Below, one piece after another: positions 1-8,572 of a DNA stretch of 64,000 bases (the first letter of the stretch is position 1; each line of letters opens with the position of its first letter). Made by a program: the position numbers and the translations under genes. Under the pieces are notes generated by a model. That model searched no databases. It was not told the DNA's origin and saw nothing but the letters and a program-made list of their open reading frames with translations. This DNA comes from Clostridiales bacterium (GTDB lineage Bacteria; Bacillota_E; Sulfobacillia; Sulfobacillales; JAIMBI01), in contig DAHVOH010000004.1 of assembly GCA_027318915.1 (NCBI GenBank), forward strand, positions 11,417 through 75,416, read 5' to 3'.

Positions 1-2
1 AA

Positions 3-599
3 GAGCCCTGGGTCGACGCCAGCGTCATCGTGCCCAGCGAGTACATCGGCGCCGTCATGGAACTGGCTCAGGAGCGCCGGGGCGAATATCGCGACCTGAG
101 CTATCTGGACGCCCGTCGCGCGCTCCTCTCCTATCGCCTGCCGCTGGGCGAGATCATGTTTGACTTCTTCGATCAATTGAAGAGCCGGACGCGCGGGTAC
201 GCCTCCTTCGACTACACGTTTGACGCGTATCGGCCCTCGGATCTGGTGCGCCTCGACATTCTGTTGAACGGAGAGCCCGTGGATGCGCTGTCCGTGATTG
301 TGCACCGCAGCAAGGCGGCGGCCCGGGGGCGCGCCCTGGTGGAGAAGCTGAAGGAATTGATTCCGCGCCAGCTGTTTGAGGTGCCTATTCAGGCCGCCAT
401 CGGGGGACGCGTCATTGCCCGGGAGACGGTGCGCGCCATGCGCAAGGACGTGTTGGCCAAATGCTACGGGGGCGACATCACCCGCAAGCGCAAGTTGCTG
501 GAAAAGCAGCGGGAGGGCAAACGGCGGATGAAGTCCGTGGGCAGCGTGGAGCTGCCGCAGGAGGCGTTTATGGCCATCCTGCGCATCGACCCCTCATGA
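3..599 (+). CDS. lepA: Elongation factor 4 (LepA), C-terminal part
   Basis: The reading frame is open from the window edge (codons from base 3), so only the last 198 codons are present. The visible part covers the EF-G-like domain V and the LepA-specific C-terminal domain. The segment [18 protein letters not shown] and the tail with [17 protein letters not shown] are hallmark EF4 sequences; that basic C-terminal helix reaches towards the peptidyl-transferase centre. EF4 is a translational GTPase that acts on stalled or mistranslocated ribosomes. The GTPase domain lies upstream of the window. The stop codon overlaps the hemW start (ATGA), as in the usual lepA-hemW-hrcA order of Bacillota. The family assignment is secure. 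Confidence 0.97.
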   Translation, partial: EPWVDASVIVPSEYIGAVMELAQERRGEYRDLSYLDARRALLSYRLPLGEIMFDFFDQLKSRTRGYASFDYTFDAYRPSDLVRLDILLNGEPVDALSVIVHRSKAAARGRALVEKLKELIPRQLFEVPIQAAIGGRVIARETVRAMRKDVLAKCYGGDITRKRKLLEKQREGKRRMKSVGSVELPQEAFMAILRIDPS

Positions 600-1759
600 A
601 CGGCTACGGGGTGTACGTGCATCTGCCGTTCTGCGTGAGCCGGTGCCGATACTGCGACTTCACCGTCAATGTGCGGAGCGACGCCGAGGGTCAGGACGCG
701 TATTATCGGGCTCTGCACGGGGAGTGGGCGAGGGAGGCGCTTCCGAGCGGACCGGTGGTGTCCGTGTATTTCGGCGGCGGGACCCCGTCATTGGCACCGC
801 CGGCCGTGATTGGCCGGCTGCTGGAGGCCGTGGGCCGGCGGGCCCTGCTGGCGGCGGATGCCGAGATCACGCTGGAGGCCAACCCCGGCACCGTGAGCCC
901 CGAGACGCTGGCCGGCTTGCGGGCGGCGGGCGTCAACCGCCTCTCCCTCGGCCTGCAGGCCGCGCAAGACGCGCATCTGGCGGCCATGAACCGGCGGCAC
1001 ACCTTCGCCGATGCCGTGGCCGCCATGAAATGGGCGCGGGCGGCCGGCTTCGACAATGTCAGCCTGGACGCCCTCTACGGGTTGCCCGCGCAGACCGCGG
1101 CGGAGTGGAGGGACACGCTGGACGCCCTCATCGCCCTGGAACCCGAGCATGTTTCGCTGTACCAGTTGCAGGTGGAGCCGCGCACGTGGCTCGGACGGCG
1201 CGTGAACGCCGGACGCGTCCGCCTTCCCGACCCCGACGCGGTGGCCGATATGGGGGATGTCGCGGAGGCGTGTCTGGCGGCGGCCGGCTACGGCCGCTAC
1301 GAAGTCTCCAACTTTGCCCGGCCCGGGCGCGCCTCGCGCCATAATCGAGGGTACTGGCGCCAGCGGCCGTACATCGGGCTCGGAGTGGGCGCGCACAGTT
1401 TCGACGCCGGGCGGCGTTGGTGGAATCTGGGCAGTGTTCCCGAGTACATCCGCCGGGTGCGGGCCGCGGTGGACCCCGAGGCGGGCGGCGAGCGGCTGAC
1501 GGTGGCGGATCTGCGGGCCGAGTTCCTGTGGCTCGGATTGCGCGAAACCGCCGGGGTGCGGCGGCAAGATTTCGTCGACCGCTATGGACTGACGATTGAG
1601 GAAGCGTTTGCGGGGGTGGTGCAGGATTTGGCCAGCCACGGGCTCCTGGAGGTCGATCCGGTTCGCATTCGTCTCTCCCGCCGCGGCATGGACATGGCCA
1701 ACCGCGTGCTGGCGGAATTCCTGCCCGATTTGCCCGAGAAGCGGCCGGCTCTTCCTTGA
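596..1759 (+). CDS. hemW: Radical SAM heme chaperone HemW
   Basis: A 387-residue protein. The radical-SAM [4Fe-4S] motif is C13-x3-C17-x2-C20 (CVSRCRYC), followed by the GGGTPS SAM-binding segment and the HemN C-terminal domain. HemW is a heme-trafficking protein once annotated as oxygen-independent coproporphyrinogen oxidase; true HemN enzymes carry a different, longer N-terminus. The start ATG overlaps the lepA stop in an ATGA junction. An open frame continues upstream but would intrude into lepA, so the overlapping ATG is preferred. Its TGA stop lies inside the -35 hexamer of the hrcA promoter, so the two transcription units are abutted without spacer. Confidence 0.95.
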   Translation: MNGYGVYVHLPFCVSRCRYCDFTVNVRSDAEGQDAYYRALHGEWAREALPSGPVVSVYFGGGTPSLAPPAVIGRLLEAVGRRALLAADAEITLEANPGTVSPETLAGLRAAGVNRLSLGLQAAQDAHLAAMNRRHTFADAVAAMKWARAAGFDNVSLDALYGLPAQTAAEWRDTLDALIALEPEHVSLYQLQVEPRTWLGRRVNAGRVRLPDPDAVADMGDVAEACLAAAGYGRYEVSNFARPGRASRHNRGYWRQRPYIGLGVGAHSFDAGRRWWNLGSVPEYIRRVRAAVDPEAGGERLTVADLRAEFLWLGLRETAGVRRQDFVDRYGLTIEEAFAGVVQDLASHGLLEVDPVRIRLSRRGMDMANRVLAEFLPDLPEKRPALP

Positions 1760-1785
1760 CAGAAATTTGACCGCGGACGTAGGTT
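1756..1785 (+). promoter_or_regulatory. Sigma-A-type promoter of the hrcA operon
   Basis: TTGACA at 1756-1761 is a perfect -35. TAGGTT at 1780-1785 is the best -10 after an 18-base spacer. It lies immediately upstream of the CIRCE element, so HrcA bound there would block RNA polymerase or early elongation. The -35 overlaps the hemW stop codon. The -35 is clear; the -10 is only a moderate match. Confidence 0.6.
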
Positions 1786-1794
1786 AGAACCGAA

Positions 1795-1821
1795 TTGGCA
1801 CTCCGATTACGAGAGTGCTAA
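1795..1821 (+). promoter_or_regulatory. CIRCE operator (HrcA binding site)
   Basis: The inverted repeat TTGGCACTC-N9-GAGTGCTAA matches the CIRCE consensus TTAGCACTC-N9-GAGTGCTAA except for one base in the left arm. The arms are 1795-1803 and 1813-1821 with exactly nine bases between them. It sits in the leader 19 bases before the hrcA start, the standard position for autoregulated class I heat-shock operons. HrcA binds this site and is released on heat stress in a GroEL-dependent way. Confidence 0.95.
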
Positions 1822-1839
1822 GAGCGGGGAGGGAGCGAC

Positions 1840-2865
1840 ATGGCGCATCCGTTGCATCAAGGTCTCGCCCGGCGCAAGGATCAGGTGCTGTCGGCGGTGA
1901 TTGACGACTATATCCAAACGGCTGAGCCCGTCGCGTCGCGGACCCTGGCCCGACGCTATGGTTTTGGACTGTCCGCGGCCACGCTGCGCAACGAGCTGGC
2001 TGACCTGGAAGAATTGGGATTCCTGGACAAGCCGCACACGTCGGCCGGACGGGTGCCCTCCGACAAGGGCTACCGGTATTACGTGGATCGTCTCTTGGTC
2101 AAGCCGGCCCTGTCGCCCGCCGATGTGGCGCACATTCATCAGGCGCTCGGCGCCCGGGTGCGGGAGATTGAATGGTTTTTGCATCAGACCGCTAAGCTGG
2201 TATCGGATGCGACGCATTATCCGGCGCTGGTGCTGACGGTCAAGGCGCCCACGGCGCGCGTGGCCCGGCTCAGCTTCACGCCGCTCAGCCGCGATGCCGG
2301 CATCCTGGTGGTGACGACCGATACGGGGCGGGTCGAGAACCGGGTGGTTCTGGTCCCGGACGATGTGGAGGCGGCGCAACTGGCCGCGCTGGCCGACGAA
2401 CTGAGCGCGGAGTTGGCCGGGGTGCCCCTGGGAGAATTGGCCGACCGGCTGGCTCGGCATCTTGACCGCGAGGCGCGGGCCTTGGAGGAGCTGGTCGTGT
2501 GGCTGCAGGCCGACGACCGGCTGGACGGCGGCGCCAGCGCCGTGGGCGTGGTGAAGTTGGCGCAGTATCCGGAGTTTCGGGACGTGAACCGGCTGCGCGC
2601 CGTGTGGGAACTGCTGGAGCAGCCCCCGGTGGTGGAGCGGCTGTTCGGCGAGACGCCGGCAGGCGGGGTGACGGTGCGCATCGGAGCCGAGCTGCCGGTC
2701 GCGGAGCTGGCCGATTTGAGCGTGGTGGTGGCCAGTTGTGAGGTCGGGCGGCAGGTGATGGGGCAAGTGGCCGTGGTGGGCCCGCGCCGGATGGAGTATG
2801 GTCGCGTGGTGGCCATTCTGGAGCAGGTGGTCGGTGAATTGAGTCACGTGTTGAACTGGCTGTGA
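1840..2865 (+). CDS. hrcA: Heat-inducible transcription repressor HrcA
   Basis: A 341-residue protein with the N-terminal winged helix of HrcA (AVIDDYIQTAEPVASRTLA; the segment STLRNE of the family appears as AATLRNELADLEELGFL) and then the GAF-like HrcA domain. It represses its own operon through the CIRCE element just upstream. The ATG at 1840 is preceded by a GGGGAGGGAG ribosome-binding site. It is followed directly by grpE (the start lies 17 bases after the stop). Function and regulation are secure from family and operator together. Confidence 0.96.
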   Translation: MAHPLHQGLARRKDQVLSAVIDDYIQTAEPVASRTLARRYGFGLSAATLRNELADLEELGFLDKPHTSAGRVPSDKGYRYYVDRLLVKPALSPADVAHIHQALGARVREIEWFLHQTAKLVSDATHYPALVLTVKAPTARVARLSFTPLSRDAGILVVTTDTGRVENRVVLVPDDVEAAQLAALADELSAELAGVPLGELADRLARHLDREARALEELVVWLQADDRLDGGASAVGVVKLAQYPEFRDVNRLRAVWELLEQPPVVERLFGETPAGGVTVRIGAELPVAELADLSVVVASCEVGRQVMGQVAVVGPRRMEYGRVVAILEQVVGELSHVLNWL

Positions 2866-2882
2866 GACGGAGGGAGCGCGAG

Positions 2883-3497
2883 ATGGGGGAGGAACAGGAA
2901 GAGCGCCAGACCGATCCGGCCCCGCAGGCGGAGGGCGAGGAGGCGGTCGCGAGCCGGCCGTCGGAGACAGACTGGCAGGCTTTGGCCGAGGAGCGCTGGG
3001 ATACCATCTTGCGGCTTCGGGCCGACTTCGAGAACTATCGCCGTCGGATTGACCGGGAGCGCGAAGATCTGCGCGTCCTGGTCGCCGGCGATATTTTGGT
3101 GCGTTTCCTGTCGGTGTACGACAACCTCGACCGGGCGCTCAAGGCGATGCCGGACGGCGAGGACACGCGGGCGGTTCGGACCGGACTGGAGATGACGCGG
3201 CGCAGCTTTCTGGAACTGCTGCGGCAGGAGGGCGTGGAATTGGTGCCGACCGTGGGCACGACCTTTGATCCGACCGTGCACGAGGCGATCGGCCGGGTGA
3301 CGCACGACACGCCGGATGGCACGGTCCTCGACGAGGTGCAGGCCGGGTTCCGGTCCAAGTCGCGGGTGCTGCGGGCGGCCTTGGTGCGCGTGTCGGCCGG
3401 CCCCGAGACGGAAGTCGAGACGGGAACCGACAACGATGCGGACGGCGCGGTTGGGGAGGAAGAGAAGCAGGGAGGCTCAGGCGGTGGCCCAGCGTGA
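2883..3497 (+). CDS. grpE: Nucleotide exchange factor GrpE
   Basis: A 204-residue protein with an acidic N-terminus, the long coiled-coil segment ([18 protein letters not shown]) and the C-terminal beta domain ([13 protein letters not shown]), all typical of GrpE, which stimulates ADP release from DnaK. A GTG in frame at 2862 overlaps the hrcA end, but the ATG at 2883 has GGAGGGAG just before it and is chosen. dnaK, which normally follows in Bacillota, is absent here: the next gene is dnaJ, overlapping by 14 bases. Confidence 0.95.
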   Translation: MGEEQEERQTDPAPQAEGEEAVASRPSETDWQALAEERWDTILRLRADFENYRRRIDREREDLRVLVAGDILVRFLSVYDNLDRALKAMPDGEDTRAVRTGLEMTRRSFLELLRQEGVELVPTVGTTFDPTVHEAIGRVTHDTPDGTVLDEVQAGFRSKSRVLRAALVRVSAGPETEVETGTDNDADGAVGEEEKQGGSGGGPA

Positions 3498-4611
3498 CTA
3501 CTACGAGGTGCTGGGCGTCCCGCGCGACGCTGCGCCCGACGTCATCAAGCAGCAGTACCGGAAATTGGCGCGCAAGTTTCATCCGGACGCCAACCCGGGC
3601 AAGCCCGAAGCGGAAGAGCGCTTCAAAGAGATCAACGAGGCGTACGAGGTTCTGAGCGACCCCGAGAAGCGGGCTCGCTACGACCAGTTCGGCCATGCCG
3701 CCGCCGCCGGCGCGGCGGGCTCGGCGGCGGGGTTCGGCGGCTTTGACTTTGGCAATCTGGGCGGCATCGAAGATCTCTTCGACATGTTCACCGGCGCCGG
3801 TCCGGGCCGGCGCCGCGGACCGGCCCAGGGGGCGGATCTGCGCGCCGATGTGGTTCTCACCCTGGAGGAGGTGCTGACCGGGGTCGATCGCACCCTCACC
3901 GTGGAGCGCCAAGAGACCTGCCCCACCTGCCAGGGATCCGGGGCCGAGGGACCCGGGGGGTTGGAGACGTGTCCCCAGTGCCGGGGCAGCGGGCAGGTCC
4001 GCCAGGTGCGGGAGAGCTTCTTCGGCTCCTTTGTTCAAGTCCACACCTGTCCTCGCTGCCAGGGCCGCGGCCGCATCGTCACCCATCCCTGCCGCACCTG
4101 CGGGGGGCGGGGGTCGGTGCGCCAGGAGCGCCGGGTGCCGGTGCACATACCGGCCGGCGTGGAGGACGGCGTGCGCCTGCGCCTTCAGGGCCAGGGCGCC
4201 GCGGGGCAGCAGGGCGGGCCGCCCGGCGATCTGATTGTGTTTGTCCACGTCAAGCCGCATGAGAAGTTCCGCCGCGAAGGCGCGGACCTGTTGTGCGACG
4301 TGCATGTGGGCTTCGCGCAGGCGGCGTTGGGGGCCGAGGTGACCCTGGCCGGCCTGGAAGGGCCGGTGACGGTCAAGGTGCCCGCCGGCACCCAGCCCAG
4401 CACCACGCTGCGGCTGAAGGAACTGGGCCTGCCGCGCATGGGTCACGCCGGCCGCGGCGATCTCCGGGTGCGCCTGTTGGTGGAGGTGCCGAAGAAGCTG
4501 ACCCACGAGGAACAGGAACTGCTCCGCCGATTGGCCGCCCTGCGCGGCGAGAAGGTCAGCGAGGAGGGACGGGGACTCTTTCAGCGGGTCAAGGACGCGT
4601 TTGGCCCGTGA
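3484..4611 (+). CDS. dnaJ: Chaperone DnaJ
   Basis: A 375-residue type I J-protein. The J domain carries HPD at residues 33-35, then a G/F-rich linker, then four CXXCXGXG zinc repeats ([32 protein letters not shown]) and the C-terminal substrate-binding domains. It delivers clients to DnaK and stimulates its ATPase. The frame stays open upstream, but homology begins at the GTG at 3484 ([12 protein letters not shown]), which has GGGAGG about ten bases before it and overlaps the end of grpE. dnaK itself is not in this locus, so the partner must be encoded elsewhere. Confidence 0.96.
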   Translation: MAQRDYYEVLGVPRDAAPDVIKQQYRKLARKFHPDANPGKPEAEERFKEINEAYEVLSDPEKRARYDQFGHAAAAGAAGSAAGFGGFDFGNLGGIEDLFDMFTGAGPGRRRGPAQGADLRADVVLTLEEVLTGVDRTLTVERQETCPTCQGSGAEGPGGLETCPQCRGSGQVRQVRESFFGSFVQVHTCPRCQGRGRIVTHPCRTCGGRGSVRQERRVPVHIPAGVEDGVRLRLQGQGAAGQQGGPPGDLIVFVHVKPHEKFRREGADLLCDVHVGFAQAALGAEVTLAGLEGPVTVKVPAGTQPSTTLRLKELGLPRMGHAGRGDLRVRLLVEVPKKLTHEEQELLRRLAALRGEKVSEEGRGLFQRVKDAFGP

Positions 4612-5495
4612 GCCGCTGGTGGTCCGCCACGGTGGGCGCCGGCCGGGAAGACTTGGAACCGGCGGCGGACCTGTTGTATGCCGTCGGCGCCGCGGGGATC
4701 GAGTTTGAGGATGGCGTCCCGGTCCACGCCCCGTGGACGGACGAGTCGCTCAATCCCGGTCCGGCGTTTGTGCGCGCCTACTATCCCGACGACGAGCGCT
4801 GGCCGGACCGGCACCGCCGCCTGGCCGCCGCCGCCGACCGGCACCACTGGCCGTTGGCGGTCCGGGCGGTCCAGGAGGAGGACTGGGCGCTGGCGTGGCG
4901 CGCGTATTATCACGCGGTGCGCCCGGGGCGGCGGCTGTGGGTGGTGCCGGCCTGGGAAGAGCCCGCCGCCGACGTGGATCCCCGCCTGGTCATTCGGCTG
5001 GATCCGGGTATGGCGTTTGGCACCGGGACCCATGCCACCACCGCGATGATGCTGCGCCTGGTGGAGGACCGGGTCGGGCCGGGGCAGCGCTGGCTGGACG
5101 TCGGCACCGGCTCGGGCATCCTGGCTCTCGGCGCGTGGCGCTTGGGCGCGTTGGTGACGGCCGTGGAGCCCGATCCGGTGGCCTGCCGTCAGGCGACCGC
5201 GAATTTCGAGCGGCACGGCGCTCCCATCCCGCTGTTGGAGGGCACGCTGGCCCAAGTGCCCGGCGGATCCCGGTACGACGGCGTCATGGCCAATCTCACC
5301 GCCGGCCTTCTGATCCAGGAAATGGGGGCCTTGGTGGATCATGCCGAACCCGGCGGGTGGCTCTTGCTGTCGGGCATCGTGCTGAGCCGCGAGTCCTCCG
5401 TGCACAGTGCGCTCCGCCGCCATCAGGTCCGCTGCCTCGACCGGCTGGTGGAGGGCGGGTGGGTGGCCCTCGCGGGCCGGGTCGCCGCGCGCTAG
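4608..5495 (+). CDS. prmA: Ribosomal protein L11 methyltransferase PrmA
   Basis: A 295-residue class I SAM methyltransferase. An N-terminal L11-recognition domain precedes the Rossmann fold with the SAM motif [13 protein letters not shown] and the PrmA signature [16 protein letters not shown]; an N-L-T segment ([10 protein letters not shown]) corresponds to the catalytic loop. It trimethylates ribosomal protein L11. The GTG start overlaps the dnaJ stop (GTGA). The genes rsmE and mtaB, which usually follow prmA in Bacillota, are absent, and a small zinc-ribbon gene comes next. Confidence 0.93.
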   Translation: MSRWWSATVGAGREDLEPAADLLYAVGAAGIEFEDGVPVHAPWTDESLNPGPAFVRAYYPDDERWPDRHRRLAAAADRHHWPLAVRAVQEEDWALAWRAYYHAVRPGRRLWVVPAWEEPAADVDPRLVIRLDPGMAFGTGTHATTAMMLRLVEDRVGPGQRWLDVGTGSGILALGAWRLGALVTAVEPDPVACRQATANFERHGAPIPLLEGTLAQVPGGSRYDGVMANLTAGLLIQEMGALVDHAEPGGWLLLSGIVLSRESSVHSALRRHQVRCLDRLVEGGWVALAGRVAAR

Positions 5496-5552
5496 GCGAA
5501 TCTGTCAGGATAGGCGGTCCACCGCGCAGTCATGCTATGCCGTGAAGGGGGC

Positions 5553-5708
5553 ATGACGGTGGGCAAGGTGATCGAGCTGAAGTTCTGCGACATCTGCCGC
5601 AAGCCGGTCGTCAAGCGCGAACTGGCCGCCGCCGTGGGCGGGTTTCTGGACAGCACACTGTGCAAAGAATGCCAAACCAAGTACGGCCATTTATACAGAC
5701 CGTGGTGA
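5553..5708 (+). CDS. Small zinc-ribbon-like protein, unknown function
   Basis: A 51-residue reading frame with two CXXC knuckles, C12-DI-C15 and C37-KE-C40, spaced like a treble-clef or zinc-ribbon site. The N-terminus is MTVGKVIELKFCDIC and the end is YGHLYRPW. An A/G-rich stretch (GAAGGGGGC) stands just before the ATG; an in-frame ATG at 5532 would add seven residues (MLCREGG). It lies between prmA and hinT in the same direction. No named family is recognised. The paired cysteines and the intact frame support a real gene, perhaps a metal-stabilised RNA- or protein-binding module. Confidence 0.6.
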   Translation: MTVGKVIELKFCDICRKPVVKRELAAAVGGFLDSTLCKECQTKYGHLYRPW

Positions 5709-5755
5709 AAGGAATCGCGCTCGCCGTTCGCGAAGCCCCCTTGGGGTGATGCGTG

Positions 5756-6094
5756 ATGGATTGCCTCTTCTGTGGGATTGCCGCTGGCCGGATCGAGGCG
5801 CGCCGGCTGTTTGAAGATGACGACGTCATCGCCTTTGACGATATTCGCCCGGTCGCACCCACGCACGTCCTGGTGATTCCCCGCCGGCACATCGCCAGCC
5901 TGGCCGCGCTGTCCTCCGAGGATTGGCCGGTGATGACGCGATGCCTGCAGGTGGTGGTGGCTCTGACCGAAAGGCTGGGGCTGGTCGACGGGTTCCGGGT
6001 GGTGGCCAACACCGGTCCCGACGGCGGGCAGACGGTGGACCACTTTCACTGGCATCTCCTGGCGGGGCGGGCGATGGACTGGCCTCCCGGGTAG
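5756..6094 (+). CDS. hinT: HIT-family nucleotide hydrolase (HinT-like)
   Basis: A 112-residue histidine-triad protein: N-terminal CLFCGIAAGRI, central HVLVIPRRHIASL, and the catalytic triad HFHWHLL near the C-terminus (QTVDHFHWHLLAGRAMDWPPG). HinT proteins hydrolyse purine nucleoside phosphoramidates and aminoacyl-AMP. The ATG at 5756 is preferred over the adjacent in-frame GTG at 5753; GGGGTGA lies about ten bases upstream. The position between prmA and rpsU is common in Bacillota. Confidence 0.93.
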   Translation: MDCLFCGIAAGRIEARRLFEDDDVIAFDDIRPVAPTHVLVIPRRHIASLAALSSEDWPVMTRCLQVVVALTERLGLVDGFRVVANTGPDGGQTVDHFHWHLLAGRAMDWPPG

Positions 6095-6101
6095 GGGGGC
6101 T

Positions 6102-6131
6102 TTGACACGGTTTTGCCGGCGTCACTATAAT
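6102..6131 (+). promoter_or_regulatory. Consensus sigma-A promoter for rpsU-yqeY
   Basis: TTGACA (6102-6107) and TATAAT (6126-6131) are both perfect, separated by 18 bases. This is the strongest promoter-like sequence recognised in the window and stands out against the GC-rich background. It lies 51 bases before the rpsU start, so it probably drives rpsU and the genes behind it at high level, as suits a ribosomal protein gene. Confidence 0.88.
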
Positions 6132-6182
6132 AGCGAGTAATTCTTGAACCCGGACCGAATCGGGTGGAGGGGAGGGAGCCCG

Positions 6183-6356
6183 ATGTCAGAGATCAAGGTC
6201 GGTAAGAACGAATCCCTCGAAGCCGCCCTCCGTCGGTTCAAACGCCAGATTCAGAAGGCCGGGGTCCTGGCGGAAGCCCGTCGTCACGAGCGCTACGAGA
6301 AGCCCAGCGTCCGCCGCAAGAAGAAGGCGGACGCCGCCCGCAAAAAGCGGAAGTAG
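6183..6356 (+). CDS. rpsU: 30S ribosomal protein S21
   Basis: A 57-residue basic protein that begins [20 protein letters not shown] and ends in a run of lysines and arginines, matching bacterial S21 throughout. A GGAGGGGAGGGAG ribosome-binding site precedes the ATG at 6183; an in-frame ATG 39 bases earlier lacks one. It is driven by the perfect-consensus promoter just upstream. S21 takes part in mRNA binding on the 30S platform. yqeY follows, as in many Bacillota. Confidence 0.97.
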   Translation: MSEIKVGKNESLEAALRRFKRQIQKAGVLAEARRHERYEKPSVRRKKKADAARKKRK

Positions 6357-6418
6357 CGCGGCGCTTCGGATCCCAAGCCGCCGCGCCCGTCGGCGTGGTG
6401 GCGAAGGAGGACAGGGGA

Positions 6419-6865
6419 TTGCTGAGAGAACGACTGGATGCGGACTTGAAGACGGCGCTGCGTCAGCATGACGCGGCGCGGCTTTCGATCATCCGCCAGG
6501 TCAAGTCGGGCGTCTTGGCACAGGAAACCCGAGCGACTCGGACCACCTTGGACGATGACGGCATCATGGCCGTCATCGCCAAGGAGATTAAAGAGCGGCG
6601 AGAGGCGCTCGCCGACTTTCAGCGAGCGGGCCGTCAGGACTTGGTGGAAAAGGCCCACGCGGAGATCGCGATGCTGGAGGAGTATCTGCCGCCCCCGCTG
6701 TCGGCGGAGGATCTGGAGGCCCTGGTGACCCGGGCCATTGCCGAAAGCGGCGCCGGCGGCCCTCGAGATATGGGCCGGGTGATGGCATGGCTGATGCCCC
6801 ACGTGCGGGGTCGGGCCGACGGCCGTCTCGTCTCCGAACGGGTGAAGGCCCGCCTGCAGCCGTGA
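6419..6865 (+). CDS. yqeY: GatB/YqeY-domain protein
   Basis: A 148-residue protein of the YqeY family (LRERLDADLKTALRQHD; AMLEEYLPPPLSAEDLEALV; GPRDMGRVMAWL), related to the C-terminal tRNA-binding domain of GatB. Its precise role is unsettled; it may act on tRNA or amidotransferases. The TTG at 6419 is chosen because a perfect AAGGAGG stands eight bases upstream; an in-frame GTG at 6395 lies before that site. The end overlaps the next gene by GTGA. Confidence 0.9.
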   Translation: MLRERLDADLKTALRQHDAARLSIIRQVKSGVLAQETRATRTTLDDDGIMAVIAKEIKERREALADFQRAGRQDLVEKAHAEIAMLEEYLPPPLSAEDLEALVTRAIAESGAGGPRDMGRVMAWLMPHVRGRADGRLVSERVKARLQP

Positions 6866-7827
6866 GACGGTCGGTCGCCCCCCCGGGCCTGTGGCTCGGG
6901 GTTTTTTTGTTGGCGCTGGCAGCCGCGGTGGCGGGGTGCGGTCAAAGCGCCCCGCCGACCCCGCCGGGGATAGCGGCCGTGGTCGAGGCCGGAGCGGGCG
7001 GGCCGGTGTCGGTCAGGTGGACGGGCATGGCCGTGGCGGCGCCCCCGACGCCGCTCGGACGCACGGCCGGGCTTTGGCCGCCCTGGCAAATGGCGGCGGT
7101 CTTTGACGGCCGCCTGTGGGTGGCGCTCGGCTCACGGGTGGCGCGCCTGCGTCCCGGCGGCCGGGCCGACGTGGTGAGGAGCCCGGGGGGCGCGGCTCTG
7201 TTGTTGTATGCGGCCGCCTCCCGCCTCTGGCTGGTGACGGACCGCTCGGGGCGCCCGGCCGTGCTCTGGACCTGGTTCGGGCACGGTTTTCACCGCTGCG
7301 CCGTCCTGCCTGCGGGTCTGCCGCGATTTGTCGGTGCGGGCGGCCACCCGTGGATTTTGCTGATTCGACCCCGGCAGACCCTGCTCTGGTGGATGGGTCG
7401 GCGCGTGGCCATCGACGTGGCGGCTCCGGAGAGTGTGGGGGTTCAGGGACGGGACGTCTGGCTGCCGATGGCGGTCGGCTCGCGGCCGGGCGTCGCGGTG
7501 GCGCGGGGGGGTCGGGTGCGGCACCGGTTTTTGCCGCCGGCCTCCGTGGCGGTGTTGGCCGTGGGCGGAGCGCCGCCCTGGCTTCTGACCAGCGCCGGTC
7601 TGGTGCCCATTCGGGGCGCGCGTCCCCGGTGGCGGTCCGTGCGGCCTTGGCCTTGGCCCCCACCGGCGGGGCTTTCCCTGGTCGACGCGGGGTCATGGCT
7701 GCTGGTGCGGACCGGCGCCGGCGCCGGGTGGTGGTTCAACCCGCGGGCCGGATTGTTTCGCGGCTCGGTGCATGTGACCCTGCCCGCTCACACCACCGTC
7801 TTGGACTTAGTGGCCTGGCCGCAATAG
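6862..7827 (+). CDS. Putative lipoprotein, unknown function
   Basis: A 321-residue protein. The N-terminus VRRSVAPPGLWLGVFLLALAA is a signal peptide that ends in a lipobox, VAGC, with the lipid-accepting cysteine at position 26. The rest is rich in Trp, Pro, Gly and Arg, with repeated short beta-strand-like blocks each ending in LW or WLL, hinting at a propeller-like extracellular fold. No domain family is recognised. The GTG start overlaps the yqeY stop (GTGA), so translation is coupled. The 3' end overlaps the converging rhodanese-like gene by 40 bases. It resembles, in composition and strand pattern only, the long sigma-partner protein at 50998-52674. Confidence 0.7.
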   Translation: MRRSVAPPGLWLGVFLLALAAAVAGCGQSAPPTPPGIAAVVEAGAGGPVSVRWTGMAVAAPPTPLGRTAGLWPPWQMAAVFDGRLWVALGSRVARLRPGGRADVVRSPGGAALLLYAAASRLWLVTDRSGRPAVLWTWFGHGFHRCAVLPAGLPRFVGAGGHPWILLIRPRQTLLWWMGRRVAIDVAAPESVGVQGRDVWLPMAVGSRPGVAVARGGRVRHRFLPPASVAVLAVGGAPPWLLTSAGLVPIRGARPRWRSVRPWPWPPPAGLSLVDAGSWLLVRTGAGAGWWFNPRAGLFRGSVHVTLPAHTTVLDLVAWPQ

Positions 7828-8390
7828 ACGGTTTGGGCCCCGGCCTCATACAGCGCCACCGCCGCCGTCACGATGCGCGCCGTGGGACCCAGCAGCACCA
7901 CCGGGATGGCGGCCATTTCCGCGACGAGGTCGGCGGTCCAGGTGGAGAACGGGACCCGATGGGCGGAGGGCCAGTGCGGGTCGGCGGCCTCGGCCCCTTC
8001 GCGGATGTCCACGACCAGGGGCGGGGCGGCCAACCGGGTGTATTGCTCCGTATCCATCGTCGTCCAGCCCAGCACCGGCAAGCCGCGGGCCTGCCATCCT
8101 TTGGGCGCCCCGGTGAGGATGCCCGCCACGCTGGCCCCCACCGCCTGGGCCTCCTGGATCATCGGATCGACGTCCACGGGTCCCTGCGCAATCAACACCA
8201 ACGGACGGTCGGGCCCGAGCCCGGTCAATTGCTGGCGCAGCACCAGCCGGATGCCGGGCCGGCAAAGCGCGCCCTCCAGATGGCCACCCACATAGTCGAG
8301 GGGTCGGCGCAGGTCGATCACCAGGGCGTCCTGCGCCCGCAGCTGCCGATAATCGTCGGCCGACATGATGCGGATGGCGTGTATGGCCAC
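7788..8390 (-). CDS. Tandem rhodanese-like protein lacking catalytic cysteines
   Basis: A 200-residue protein with two rhodanese folds. Domain one has LVIDLRRPLDYVGGHLEGAL; domain two has LVVDIREGAEAADPHWPSAH. Rhodaneses transfer sulfane sulfur through a cysteine at the start of a six-residue loop. Here that loop reads AQGPVD in the first domain and GPTARI in the second, so both cysteines are missing. It is therefore probably a binding or regulatory protein. The GTG at 8390 is chosen because GAGGGGAG lies seven bases upstream on this strand. It is the only minus-strand gene in the first 24 kb and overlaps the converging lipoprotein gene at its 3' end. Confidence 0.75.
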   Translation of the reverse strand: MAIHAIRIMSADDYRQLRAQDALVIDLRRPLDYVGGHLEGALCRPGIRLVLRQQLTGLGPDRPLVLIAQGPVDVDPMIQEAQAVGASVAGILTGAPKGWQARGLPVLGWTTMDTEQYTRLAAPPLVVDIREGAEAADPHWPSAHRVPFSTWTADLVAEMAAIPVVLLGPTARIVTAAVALYEAGAQTVYCGQATKSKTVV

Positions 8391-8484
8391 AAACGCACTC
8401 CCCTCGCGGCTTAGGTGTGCCCTCCCGGGCCGGCCGCTCTGAGCTGGTTTCGCGACCGGATCCCAAATCCCTGCCGGCGGGCCG

Positions 8485-8514
8485 GACATGTCGCCCCGGC
8501 CGGTGCCATAGCAT
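8485..8514 (+). promoter_or_regulatory. Possible sigma-E-like promoter before yqfC
   Basis: GACATGTC (8485-8492) and CATAGCAT (8507-8514) are 14 bases apart. CATAGCAT matches the Bacillus sigma-E -10 pattern CATACAAT at six of eight positions; the -35 half is a weak match. It lies 58 bases before yqfC, a gene of the mother-cell sporulation programme, which makes a sigma-E site expected here. The sequence support alone is weak. Confidence 0.3.
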
Positions 8515-8572
8515 GTCAACGACCGGCCGGCAGCCGTGCATCACCCAGACCGGCCGGGAGGGGAGGTGCGCC

